DNA of 64,000 bases from assembly GCF_016801865.2 (NCBI RefSeq), contig NC_068939.1, forward strand, positions 147,476,715 through 147,540,714, given 5' to 3'. Under the pieces are notes generated by a model. The model was not told where the DNA came from, did no database searches, and saw only the letters and a list, made by a program, of their open reading frames with translations. Positions 22,741-33,652 of this stretch are shown here, one piece after another. The DNA comes from Culex pipiens pallens. Lineage: Eukaryota; Arthropoda; Insecta; Diptera; Culicidae. Positions within the stretch are counted from its first letter, which is position 1; every line of letters begins with the position of its first letter. The translations under genes were made by a program, and so were the position numbers.

Positions 22741-23389
22741 GTAATTGAAAACTTGGTGTATAATTGTGAAGCTGAGATAATTTTTTCATAGTTGTTTTAT
22801 TCAAAGTAAAATGAATTATACACCAAAAAAGTTGTTAAGTTGTTTTTTTACAAAAAAAAATCATGTAGCAAACTCGATTTTTTTAACTGCTCAAAAACAT
22901 TTTAGTATCGTTTTTTTTTTATTCTAGAATATAAGGAAAAGTAGAGCCACCCAAGAATGTAAGGGAAGTTAGAAAATTCAAATAACAAACCACTGTTTCA
23001 AAATATTAATGAAAAAAATAAATAAAATGATTCAAGATTCTTTAAACACCTGTCCAGTTGTTGTGCAATCAGTAGTTTTTAAAATTTTGGTTATTACATA
23101 TAAACAAAATTTGTTTTTGTCAGAAAAAAAAGTTTTTGTGCTGCTGCAAATTAAATTTGCATGAAAATTAACAAGATTAAGTCTTTTGTTCAGAGAGGAT
23201 CATTATCAATAATATTTTATGATATTTTTAATATCGTTCATAAATTGCCCAAATATTTTTTTTTCGAAAATACTTGAAATGTTGTTTGTAATCAAAACGT
23301 GTAAAATTGTTTAAGTTCGTGATGATAGTGTTAAGATCATTGTCTGTACTAAAGTGCATAATTTTCTTTCGAACTAGTTTACGGATATA
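22741..23389. other. AT-rich sequence
   Basis: No gene. ACACCTGTCCAGTTGTTGTG near 23047 recurs at about 1609. Confidence 0.4.
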
Positions 23390-25324
23390 CAGTATGTAAA
23401 AAAAGTATTTACACCCCTTGGGCACTATGCACATTTTGTGATGAAACATGTAAAAAATTTAAAGTTTGACAGGAACCTAGAACTACGTTTTGTTCAAAAA
23501 CTCATGCCAAACATTTTGCTACAAAAAGCTCATGAAAAGATGATTTCTATAAAAAGTTATATAACAAATACTATTACGAAAATAAAAAAGGTGCAAAAAA
23601 AGTTTGTACACCTTTCGAAAAATTAACATAAATAATGTTATTTGTTGACAAATCACCATAAATCCAGTCTCCCAACTCCAAATAGGCATCCTTGACTGAT
23701 TAAAAAAAGAATTTGGATTGAATATAAAGTTTACTAACTACTTAGTATAAAAGTTTATATAACTCTGGAAATTCTATATAAAACTTATCTAAACTTAATT
23801 TTGCAAACTTTTATTTCAACTAAACGTCAATATATTACCATATAATTGCTAAATAAACATTTTGGAGTGGGTATAACACCGTTTTGGGGGTATTTGTATC
23901 GATAGAATAGATTTTTTGTTGGAATTTCGTACCAACCCGGAATTACGTCGTAGGAAAATCCGCCGGCATCCGAACCGGTCCACGATTCACAAGTCAACCT
24001 ATGTGGAATCGGAAAGGGCATAGAATTTCCGATATTTTGATACCCAAACATCTAGGTTTTCTGTAAAACCTACGTTTTTAAATACCTGGGCAAAAAGTAA
24101 GTTTGATCCACGAGAACAAAAATTACGAAATTCCATACATTTTTGGCAGGTTGCTCAAACGAAACCATAACAACGTTTTTGTTTTAAATTTTTTACATGT
24201 TTCATCACAAAATGTGCATAGTGCCCAAGGGGTGTAAAAACTTTTTTTACATACTGTATTTTTCTGATAATTTTTGAATAATTTTGTCCCTTGATCCTTT
24301 TCAAGATCGAGTAAGAAGGGAAAAGGTAAAACATAAAAATTGACTAAATTTCATGTTCAGTTTTTGATGTTTCGAAGCAATCACATCATTTTTTTTTAGT
24401 AATTCATTGAAATAAAATTATCATTTGATTTATTTTTAACAGCAAAAAAATCGGAAAGGGCATAGAATTTCCGATATTTTGATACCCAAACATCTAGGTT
24501 TTCTGTAAAACCTACGTTTTTAAATACCTTGGCAAAAAGTAAGTTTGATCCACGAGAACAAAAATTACGAAATTCCATACATTTTTGGCAGGTTGCTCAA
24601 ACGAAACCATAACAACGTTTTTGCTTAGGTATTTAAAAACGTAGGTTTTAAAGAAAACCTAGATGTTTGGGTATCAAAAGATCGGAAATTCTATGCCCTT
24701 TCCGATTCCACATAGGTTGACTTGTGAATCGTGGACCGGTTCGGATGCCGGCGGATTTTCCTACGACGTAATTCCGGGTTTGTACGAAATTCCAACAAAA
24801 AATCTATTCTATCGATACAAATACCCCCAAAACGGTGTTATACCCACTCCAAAATGTTTATTTAGCAATTATATGGTAATATATTGACGTTTAGTTGAAA
24901 TAAAAGTTTGCAAAATTAAGTTTAGATAAGTTTTATATAGAATTTCCAGAGTTATATAAACTTTTATACTAAGTAGTTAGTAAACTTTATATTCAATCCA
25001 AATTCTTTTTTTAATCAGTCAAGGATGCCTATTTGGAGTTGGGAGACTGGATTTATGGTGATTTGTCAACAAATAACATTATTTATGTTAATTTTTCGAA
25101 AGGTGTACAAACTTTTTTTGCACCTTTTTTATTTTCGTAATAGTATTTGTTATATAACTTTTTATAGAAATCATTTTTTCATGAGCTTTTTGTAGCAAAA
25201 TGTTTGGCATGAGTTTCTGAACAAAACGTAGTACTAGGTTCCTGTCAAACTTTAAATTTTTTACATGTTTCATCACAAAATGTGCATAGTGCCCAAGGGG
25301 TGTAAAAACTTTTTTTACATACTA
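23390..25324. mobile_element. Tc1/mariner-type palindrome, copy 1, rearranged
   Basis: The left terminus CAGTATGTAAAAAAAGTATT follows TA (23388-23389), and the inverse ends at 24256 (followed by TA) and again at 25324. The first right end belongs to a version that lacks 626 bp of its right arm. The second belongs to a complete right half. Taking 23390-24010 with 24453-25324 gives 1493 bp, exactly the length of copy 2 at 53336-54828. The CAGT start and TA duplication point to the Tc1/mariner superfamily. No transposase is present. Confidence 0.85.
24257..24452 (+). repeat. 196-bp flank duplicated with the palindrome (copy A)
   Basis: The sequence from the TA after the element to AGCAAAAAAATC is repeated at 25325-25520 without any difference I can see by eye. 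It marks a recent tandem duplication whose junction at 24452/24453 shares AATC between flank and element. Confidence 0.9.
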
Positions 25325-25520
25325 TATTTTTCTGATAATTTTTGAATAATTTTGTCCCTTGATCCTTTTCAAGATCGAGTAAGAAGGGAAAAGGTAAAAC
25401 ATAAAAATTGACTAAATTTCATGTTCAGTTTTTGATGTTTCGAAGCAATCACATCATTTTTTTTTAGTAATTCATTGAAATAAAATTATCATTTGATTTA
25501 TTTTTAACAGCAAAAAAATC
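25325..25520 (+). repeat. 196-bp flank duplicated with the palindrome (copy B)
   Basis: Second copy of the flank at 24257-24452. Beyond it the sequence continues CCTGAATTATCC, which is the original right-hand context. Confidence 0.9.
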
Positions 25521-25679
25521 CCTGAATTATCCTATTCTCGTTACTTTTCAATCTGCAACCAAATGTCTGATTACAATGAAAAAAAAAATGTACTAAAATT
25601 AAGGAACTAATTGAAAACATACCCAAATTATTGAAACAAAACATTTTTTGAAAATGTTGGCCTTTAAAAAGCATGTTCA

Positions 25680-27105
25680 GTAACTCGCACGGTACATGGC
25701 GTGTTTTCTGGGCAACCTTAAATAGAAAAAAATTTCATCGCTGCTTTCAAACGTGGCTTATAGGAAATTTTGTCAGCTTTCCAATGCTTCTAAGAGCGAA
25801 ATGATTCATCAAGAATTTTCTGAGACATCAATTTTTTAAGTTTTTTTTTTCTAAATTCCTCAATTATTTATTAAAAACTTTTTAAATAACAGTTTGTGAA
25901 ACTTATCAAATGATGTTTTTTATGTGACATTTACTCATCAAAATGTGCAAAACAAGATAAGAAACAACTTTGTAGAAGGTTGCAAAATGCTAAACATTTT
26001 TAAAATTAAGTTTAACAGAGTTTTTGAATATGTGGGATTTATTTTGAAATGAAAATCATAAAACCACATTAAACAATATGTTAAAAAGAATTAAAAGATA
26101 ATTACATAATTTTCGCGTACAAATATCTCACGTCTGCTCAGATTTAGCTTGGATTAACTTGATAAGCTCATTTTTTTAGCATTTTTGAGATTGATAAGGT
26201 TTTTAGATTTTTTAAAAAAATATTATATTTCCTTAACCAAATATTTACCAGTTGCATGGATTCAAAACATGTTTTATACTCGACATTGAACTACAAATTA
26301 CTGTTGCAAGCTTTAGGAGAAATAATTTTCATGATTTTTTTAGTTTTTTTTTTGTATGAAATGATCAAGGAATCAACAATATTATAGAAGTCTTCGAAAT
26401 CTTATCTTTTTAAAACATTTAACAAATATGACTTTTGTTCAACTAGTTTGGATTGAAGTTTCTGTTCGATTTTTTATTAAATACTATTTAATTTTTGTTT
26501 AAACCAAAAAAAAGTTATGATGTTATAAACGTTTAGAACCCACGATTTTTGCGCCTACTTTAAATCCATTTTCAACAGAAAAACATTTTATATTAAAAAA
26601 GTGACTTTTGAAACTTGCAACAGTCATTTGTAGTACATTTCCGATTTTAAATCATGTTTTGTATTCATGTTCCTGGTTCTTATTTGATTAAGGAAATATA
26701 TTTATTCATAAAAATCCAATAATAACCTAAACAATCTCAAATCTGCAAAAAAATGGTTGTATCAGCTGAATAAGAGCAGACACGTGATACTTGTGCACAA
26801 CAATTATGTAAATATCTTTGGATTCATGTTAAAAACATTCTTTATTAAGGTTTTATGTTTTTACTTTCTGAAATCACACATTCAAAAACTCAGTTAAAAT
26901 ATTATTTTTGAAATGTTTAGCGATTTGCAATCTTCTACAAAATTGTTTCTTGTCTTAAAATAGATATCTCAGAAATTTCTCGATGAATCATTTCGCTCTT
27001 GAAATTATTGGAAAGCTGAGAAAATTTCCTATAAGAAACATTTAAAAGTAGCGATGACTATTTTTTCCTGAATAGTTTGTTTTAGAAAACACGCCGTGGG
27101 CACAT
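25680..27105. mobile_element. Old degraded fold-back element
   Basis: Left GGCGTGTTTTCTGGGCAAC, GCTTATAGGAAATTTTGTCA and AGCGAAATGATTCATC are mirrored at the right by GATGAATCATTTCGCT, AAATTTCCTATAAG and AGAAAACACGCC. Arms are much diverged, so no target duplication can be read. Interior features such as CACGTCTGCTC (26129) and GAGCAGACACGTG (26775) also mirror one another. Confidence 0.65.
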
Positions 27106-27229
27106 TCATCATAATTTACTGTGAATGTAGGAAACATTCTAAAAATTATTGTGACAGCACTTAAATTGAAGATAATTTGCACTTTTTATATATGAGAAAT
27201 TCTGTACAAAATATGCCAAAAACGTTGGC

Positions 27230-27345
27230 AGCTGTTCAAATAAAAACTGTATGCTAAAATTAAAAAAAATCTGTACCTTTTGAAGGAAATTTTTGATCGA
27301 TTAAGTGTCTTCGGCAAAGTTGTAGCTATGAATGAAGAATACTCC
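27230..27345. repeat. Family X fragment
   Basis: Contains GGAAATTTTTGATCGATTAA then TTCGGCAAAGTTGTAGCTAT, the motif order of X arms. Confidence 0.5.
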
Positions 27346-27487
27346 GAAGATTTAAAAAAAAAACTTTTTTTTATGCCTTGGGGAATACAAAAGGCTATTT
27401 TTCCAGAAAATTCCAGAAAGAGAAAAATATACTTGACTTAAATAAGATTTTCTGAAAAAAATGTGATTCAAACAAAAATCTAAGCAA

Positions 27488-27626
27488 GGGTTTGTTCAAA
27501 TATCACTTACAAAGATTTTCCGGGATCCCGATCTCCCCTTTCACCCCTTTCACGCACTTTTCCTTTACCTTTAACATATGCTGTCTCAAACTCCAGACCC
27601 CCCCTCCCTAATTTTTGAACGAACCC
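27488..27626. mobile_element. Degraded MITE related to the 17152 element
   Basis: GGGTTTGTTCAAA at the left and TTTTGAACGAACCC at the right form short inverted ends. The interior has the same C-rich runs (AGACCCCCCCTCCC) and CACGCACTTTTCC as the 17152 MITE. Confidence 0.55.
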
Positions 27627-27911
27627 AAAGGTCAAATCAAATTACTGTAGATGTAGAATGTTGAATGAATTAATGTAGAATTGTATTTGCAGTCAAAAAA
27701 AACTTTAGTCAAATTCTTATAAAGTTTGAAAATGGTTCACTAAAGGGAATTTTTAGTATTTTTTTTTTTTGATAAAGATTTTTCCAATTTTAAAAGTAGT
27801 GTCTCAGTTGTCCATTTTGATTGAAATATTTTCGAAAAGTAAGAAAATATTTTTTGATCGGGAATGAAATTACCAACATTTTGAACATTATTGATACGGT
27901 TTTTGGTTGCT

Positions 27912-28001
27912 GACATATCGTCGATTGTGTGCTATCTGGAGACACGTCCTATCTTTTTACAGCAGACGTGTCACAAGATAGCACACAAGCGACGATATGG
28001 C
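27912..28001. other. Near-perfect 90-bp hairpin
   Basis: Arms of about 37 bases (27912-27948 and 27965-28001) pair almost completely around a 16-base loop: CATATCGTCG and GTGTGCTATCT at the left, AGATAGCACAC and CGACGATATG at the right. The size would suit an insect pre-miRNA, but it may equally be a very short MITE. No ORF. Confidence 0.75.
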
Positions 28002-28189
28002 TATGCAAAAATTAAAAAAAAATAGGAAAATTATATTTTCTCAGTGTTGCCCAGTTAGTTTGATTTTTAATGCTAACAAGTGTTTTTAATTTTCTGCTCT
28101 TTTCGTTAAATATTATTTTGATTTTCTTCCCTGTGTTATTTTTTTCCGATGTACTGCTCTTCCACACCTAAAGCTTGTCCAAATAAGTT

Positions 28190-28285
28190 TTTTACTGTTG
28201 ATCACCTTCAAAAGATACAGATTTTAGAATTTATACATAACATGTTTGTATAGAAAGCTGCCAAATTTAAAAATGATATGAACAA
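28190..28285. repeat. Family X fragment
   Basis: CCTTCAAAAGATACAGATTTTAG and AAGCTGCCAAATTTAA correspond to the X right arm near 20512-20575. Confidence 0.45.
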
Positions 28286-28331
28286 ACTGATTGAAAATAG
28301 TTTGTTTTTTGGAAAAAGAAATTTTAATTCC

Positions 28332-28548
28332 GAAACGAAACTATTGGCACTACGCCCCCCGGGGCATGGCCTTCCCTCTAACGTGGGATTTCTGCTCCAG
28401 CGCCTCTGACGAGACAGGAGAAAACGGGACCGACGTTTTACTTCACCATCCGATAGAAGCTCAGTGGATAAGGCGGGAATCGAACCCGCGTCTCATAGCA
28501 TCATCGGGATCGGCAGCCGAAGCCGCTACCCCTGCGCCACGAGACCCA
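28332..28548 (-). mobile_element. tRNA-Arg-like SINE, complete (217 bp)
   Basis: Flanked by a perfect 15-bp target duplication AGAAATTTTAATTCC (28317-28331 and 28549-28563). On the minus strand the head reads GGTCTCGTGGCGCAGGGGTA with A box TGGCGCAGGGG, a TCGG-bearing anticodon region and B box GGTTCGATTCCCG, followed by a body that ends GCCAATAGTTTCGTTTCG. The length is close to the roughly 220 bp reported for Culex Twin SINEs, which are tRNA-Arg related. The family name is from memory and unverified. Confidence 0.85.
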
Positions 28549-28686
28549 GAGAAATTTTAATTCCATACACAGCAAAAAATCCGATGGTAAAATCGCATGC
28601 AAAAGCATGCACATCACCTTCGTCAAAATAAACACTTAATATTACACACTGCATGTAAAATTTTTGCAAATACAAAAAAAAGTTGC

Positions 28687-28880
28687 AGCCGACGGGATTC
28701 AAACCCAGCACCAACAGTAAGGACTGGCGCCTTGTCCCACTCGGCCATCAGACCGATGAAAAGCTGTAAGAATAAACGCATATATGGGCTTTACATTTCG
28801 GTCAAGTAGGTTTCCCATACTGATGGGCTACATATTTCAGGGTGTAAAATCACATAAAATTGCATAAAATAATGCAATAT
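28687..28880 (-). mobile_element. Repeat L with tRNA-Leu-like end, inverted copy
   Basis: The reverse complement reads TGGCCGAGTGGGACAAGGCG, GCGCCAGTCCTTACTGTTGG, a B box GGGTTTGAATCCCG and CGGCTGCAAC. On its other side it continues into CATCAGTATGGGAAACCTAC and TTACACCCTGAAATATG. It faces the copy at 28976-29492, so the pair forms an inverted repeat whose outer tips are the tRNA-like blocks. Confidence 0.7.
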
Positions 28881-28975
28881 TTATTTTACATCCAGACGTT
28901 TTACACGCAGCTGGATTACTTCTTTTTTAGCTGTGTACTGCCTGGGTGTGAAATATTTTTTTCATTTTTTTATGA

Positions 28976-29492
28976 AATTCTATGTAATATTACACCCTGA
29001 AATATGCAGCCCATCAGTATGGGAAACCTACATGACCGATATGGCAAGCTTATATATGCACAGTAAAAAAATCTGTGTAAAATCGCATGCAAAAGCATGC
29101 ACATCACCTTTGTGAGCAAAAGCATGTAATATTGTATGAGAAAACGTGTACACAAAAAGCATGTACGGAAGAAAAAAAGAGGGTTGGGGCGCGGACTTGG
29201 TAATCTGAATATGACTCTCGCCAGATTGATATTATTTTTGGGGTGAGCAGACCTGATATTTTTTTCTTCGGTACATGCTTTTTGTGTACACGTTTTCTCA
29301 TACAATATTACATGCTTTTTCTCACATGATGTGCATGCTTTTGCATGCGATTTTACCATCGGATTTTTTGCTGTGTGTGTTTATCCTTTTCATTCTTCAC
29401 CGGTCTGATGGCCGAGCGGGCTAAGGCGCCAGTCCTTATTGATGGTGCAGGATTTGAATCCCGACAGTTGCTGCTAATTCTTGCATTAATGT
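28976..29492 (+). mobile_element. Repeat L with tRNA-Leu-like end, interrupted copy
   Basis: Starts ATGTAATATTACACCCTGAA and is interrupted after GCTTATATATGC by the MITE at 29064-29380. It resumes with GTTTATCCTTTTC and ends in TGGCCGAGCGGGCTAAGGCG and TTTGAATCCCG. The uninterrupted junction is visible at 16200-16216 (TTATATGCGTTTATCC). Confidence 0.7.
29064..29380. mobile_element. MITE with ACACAGCAAAAAATC-type ends
   Basis: Left CACAGTAAAAAAATCTGTG, TCGCATGCAAAAGCATGCAC and GTGTACACAAAAAGCATGTAC are mirrored by GTACATGCTTTTTGTGTACA, GCATGCTTTTGCATGCGA and GATTTTTTGCTGTG. A lone left end occurs at 28567-28620 and a fragment at 47887-47937. It sits inside repeat L. Confidence 0.75.
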
Positions 29493-30564
29493 TCCACTGC
29501 ATTTTTGGCAGGTTGAGAAAATAGCTTGAATTATGTCAAAAGATTCCATTATATATCTGTCACCTGGGACTTTAAAGTTACTTCAATCGTCCCAATAATG
29601 TAATTCTTGATAATTGATCCGACATAACCTCCTTCACTCCACCCCACGGTACTCCAACACAACAATTCCATCCGTAGCCGGACTCTCCTAGAGCAGAGTT
29701 TCCCCGTCCAAGTCTGGCAATCACAAAGAAGGTTGCTGGGTCTGGTCCCTAGGCCCTGGTGGGTATTCCGCGCACGTTCAAATATTTTCCTCCCGTTTAT
29801 CCCTTATCTTTATTATCACAGACTCTCGGTCGGACGTGTGGGGTTGAGAACCCCCCACCCCCCCGCCTTCTTTGTGCCAGTGCAGCACGTGATTGAAACA
29901 TTGCTCAAATCTTCTCACCCCCTCTCCCCCCAAAAATTCTACTCGTTTCTCTCCTTGATGGACACAGTTGAAATCACGTGTAACTGTTTGTTATTATTTT
30001 GTTAATTGGTTGAACTTCAATTTACTTTTTTTGTTCATGAAACATGACAGGGTTGTCAAAATTTCACCTTTTCAAAAATGTGTTCTTATGAGTACAACAT
30101 TTTGGTAAATTACAAAATTCTTTTTAAAACATTTTTTCACGGTGTCCGTCCATTCCAAGCCCAAGGATCCACAGTAACATTCCAGCAAGACTGCCCACCA
30201 AACCGTGGTGGGTCAGGGGGGGCGAATGGAAAATATTTATGGATCAGTCTCGAACCGGTTCGGTCGGCGCATTCCGGGCCCCATAATGGGCACGCGTCGT
30301 GCCATTTTGATGACCGCAGCGACGTCGTCTCTGGTGCCCTTGCTGGACTCTCTCACCGCTCTGGCTCGTTCTGTTGATGGATGGAATATTATTGCTGGAC
30401 GGAGGAATTCACGCTGGATCCGGATTCTTTCACTGAGGGATCCCATCAGCTCTGTTTTTTTTTGTAGAGGGTGACTGTTACTGTTGTGGAATGGGTTGAG
30501 AATAAATCTTTATGGGTCGTTTATCGGGACGACGTGATTGCGGGGTTTGGCGGTTCATCTTCAA
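29493..30564. other. Single-copy island of higher GC
   Basis: 29630-29960 and 30140-30470 are GC-rich for this window, with several ORFs up to 99 codons on both strands. None is recognisable. No repeat ends seen. It is a candidate for regulatory or exonic sequence. Confidence 0.35.
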
Positions 30565-30568
30565 TTAA

Positions 30569-31219
30569 GGGGTTACATACATGTAAATCGGCAAAAATTT
30601 CAGAAGCACACGCTTATTTTTTTTATCTGTTTTCAGGGCATTCAAAAAAAATTTGAACACATTTGGTTTATCATTGCCGAGATATAGCTATTTGAAGTTA
30701 GCAGTTTCAAAAAACGGGTGCCACGATATCTCAACACTGATTTGACCAAATCGGGTCAAAATTTTGGTGAAGACTCATTAAACCGGTCCCGTGTGCATGA
30801 CGAAGGTCGATTTAAAAAAAGTTTTTTTTTAAAACAAGATAAAAATATTCTTGTAGTTTTCATATAAAAATTCGCCTTTTTTTGTATTTTTTTAAAAGCA
30901 AAATTTCAAAATCGGGCTTCGTCATGCACACCGAATATGTCTTGAGAGTCTTAACCCCGAATTTCAGCCAATTTGGTCCATCCCATCTCGAAATATCATG
31001 GCACCCGTAAATCAACTCGGTGTTCCGAGAAAAACGCTCACAAAGTTTGACAGTCCGCTTTGCGCATGGCAAAAGTTTATACTTAAATCGTCTTCTACTC
31101 ACTTGAATCATGATATATCTACATGAAACTTTCAGAAGTGTTTGAATTCATCTTTTTAAAGAATTTATTAAATTTTCGGAATTATGAAATTTTGAGATTT
31201 TCTACATGTATGTAACCCC
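30569..31219. mobile_element. piggyBac-type MITE, family P1, complete
   Basis: Termini GGGGTTACATACATGTA and TACATGTATGTAACCCC are perfect inverted repeats of 17 bp, flanked by TTAA (30565-30568 and 31220-31223), the hallmark of piggyBac. 651 bp, no transposase. Interior halves are partly mirrored (GTGTGCATGACGAAG at 30791 and CTTCGTCATGCACAC near 30917). Truncated relatives lie at 8772, 34023, 50905 and 57465. Confidence 0.9.
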
Positions 31220-31385
31220 TTAAACCCTCTTGTTTGTAAAATTACTTTCGAATACATGTTTGATTATTTCTGTATTATTTTTTTTCGATTTTTCTGATGA
31301 CTCATTTATGACTCAGACAAATCAGTCATATTTTTAAATGAACGTTTTCAAAGAGAAATTAAAAAAAATCTTTTTTTTTGTGTTA

Positions 31386-33650
31386 CAGTCATGCCCCGGT
31401 TTTGCACGACTCGGTTTTGCACTGTCCCGGTTTTGATTCGTTCAGCTGCCTCGGTTAAGCACGGTCCAGTGCTTAACTGAAGCACAGAGCTTATGGGATT
31501 TTGGCTATATGGGAGACATAGGCTTTATTCGTATGAAAAATCATGCAAACGTCAAAATATTATAGTGTTTTGGAATCGGGATGATATCAGCTATTCACTG
31601 AAATTATTATATCATGAAAATTTTCTCAAAATACGTATTTTTCCTGTATTTTGATAATACAATGTTTCTCGAAAAAATACTCAAAATTATTGTTATTGCA
31701 ATATGGATATCAAATGATTGGAATTTTTTCATACATCTCGAATGTAAAATGTTTTTTTTGAACACACTCAAAATGTTCACAATATTACGTATTTTCGAAA
31801 AAAATACTCAAAATTTCAGTGTTTACAATATGGGTATCAAACGATTGGGATTTTTTTTAAACATTTCGAATGTAATAACAACATATTTTGAAAACACTCA
31901 AAATTTTCACAAAACTACGTACTTTTGAAAAAAAATACTCGAAATTTCAGTGTTTACAATATGGGTATCAAACGATCAGGACTTTTTCATACATTTCGAA
32001 TGTAATAATAACATATTTTGAAAACACTCACAATTTTCACAAAACTACGTTTTTTTGAAAAAAAAAATACTCTAAATTTCAGTGTTTACAATATGGGTAT
32101 CAAACGATCAGGACTTTTTCATACATTTCGAATGTAATAACAACTTTTTTTTAATACTCAAAATTTTCTCAAAACTACGAATTTTCGAAAAAATACTCTA
32201 ATTTTCAGTTTTTTAACATTAATACGTAGTATAGTGAAAATTTGGAGTATTTTCTAAAATTTGCGTTATAACTTTTGAAATGTGTAAAAAAATCCCGATC
32301 ATTTGATTTTTTTTTGTAAAAACTGTAATTTTGAGTGGTTTTTCCAAAATACGTAGTTTTGTGAAAATTTTGAGTATTTTCAAAAAATGTTGTTATTACA
32401 TTCGAAATGTATGAAAAAAATCCTGATCGTTTGATACCCATATTGTAAAAACTGAAATTTTGAGTATTTTTTCGAAAAAAAAAACGTAGTTTTGTAAAAA
32501 ATTTGAGTGTTTTCAAAAAATGTTGTTATTACATTCAAAATGTATGAAAAAATCCCGATCGTTTGATACTTATACTGTAAAAACTGAAATTTGGAGTATT
32601 TTTTCGAAAATACGTACACCCAGAATTGGGCATCGGCATACGAGAGGATAAAGAGCACGGTTTGGTAATAAAATGGTACTGTGTGCGGACGGAGAGGATA
32701 ATTCCCGAAATTACCGAGAGTGCTTTACTCATGGGTTCATTTTTAAAAAAGTTCATCTATCAAAAAAAAAAAAAGTATCGGTATCGAGACTTGAACCCCA
32801 GACCTTTGGCTTAATGAACCGTGCATTTGCCGTATAGGCCACCATGGTTCGGTGACTAAGTGGCGGTCAATTGTCCATATAAGCCACTCAATGGGATGAA
32901 ATGTTTCAATGAACGAATGAACACGACCTGAAAAAGACCTCTCACTCACGCAAAATAGTACTTTCTTCACGTTTCTTTTCGGGAGGACTATCCCCTCGGT
33001 CTTTAACTTTGGGTGAAGTTTTGTGAAAATTCTGAGTATTTCCAAATAATGTTGCAATTACATTCGAAATGTATGAAAAAATCCTGACCGTTCTTTAGCC
33101 ATATTGTAAAAACTGAAATGTGAGTATTTTTTTCAAAAATACGTTGTTTTTTGAAAATTTTGAGTATTTAAACAAAAATTTGTTATTATATTTGAAATGT
33201 ATAAAAAATCCAAATCATTTGATACCCATATTGTAAAAACTGAAATTTTGAGTATTTTTTTTCAAAAATACGTAGTTTTTTAAAAATTTTGAGCATTTTC
33301 AAAAAAAAATGATTTCACATTCGAAATGTATGAAAAAAATCTGATCATTTGATACCCATATTGCAATAACAATATACTTTTTTTGGTTTCTTTAGAGAAA
33401 AAAAAATGCATTTTCAAAATACAGGAAAAATACGTATTTTTGTGAAAATTTTCATGAAATTATAATTTCAATGGATAGCTGACATCATCCCGATTCCAAA
33501 ACACTATATTTTTTTTGATTTTTGCATGTTTTTTCATACGATTAAAGCCAATGTCTCCCATATAGCCCAAACCCCATAAGCTCTGTGCTTCAGTTATGCA
33601 CGCCTCGGTTTTGCATTCCCCATATGCGGTGCTAAACCGAGGCACAACTG
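31386..33650. mobile_element. pogo/Tigger-like palindromic element, 2265 bp
   Basis: The left end CAGTCATGCCCCGGTTTTGC and right end CTAAACCGAGGCACAACTG are inverted, flanked by TA (31384-31385 and 33651-33652). The terminal regions repeat CGGTTTTGCAC-like motifs several times. Inside, each arm carries roughly 129-bp units with GGTATCAAACGAT and ATTTCGAATGTAATA: direct order at 31614-32190, opposite strand at 32260-33420. The CAG start and TA duplication fit pogo/Tigger elements. No transposase. The right arm is interrupted at 32617-33015. Confidence 0.8.
32617..33015 (-). mobile_element. Insertion with tRNA-like head inside the pogo-like element
   Basis: This block breaks the 129-bp repeat array. 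On the minus strand (about 32850 to 32773) it has CATGGTGGCCTATACGGCAA as an A-box region and GGGGTTCAAGTCTC as a B box, then T-rich sequence. The outer edges TACACCCAGAATTGGG and ACTTTGGGTGAAG are loosely inverted, so it may instead be a small DNA element that contains a tRNA-like SINE. Limits are approximate. Confidence 0.5.
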
Positions 33651-33652
33651 TA

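Noticed and set aside
31614..33420. A second satellite array
   Set aside because: The 129-bp units are enclosed by transposon ends with TA duplications and are mirrored in two arms, so they belong to the pogo-like element.
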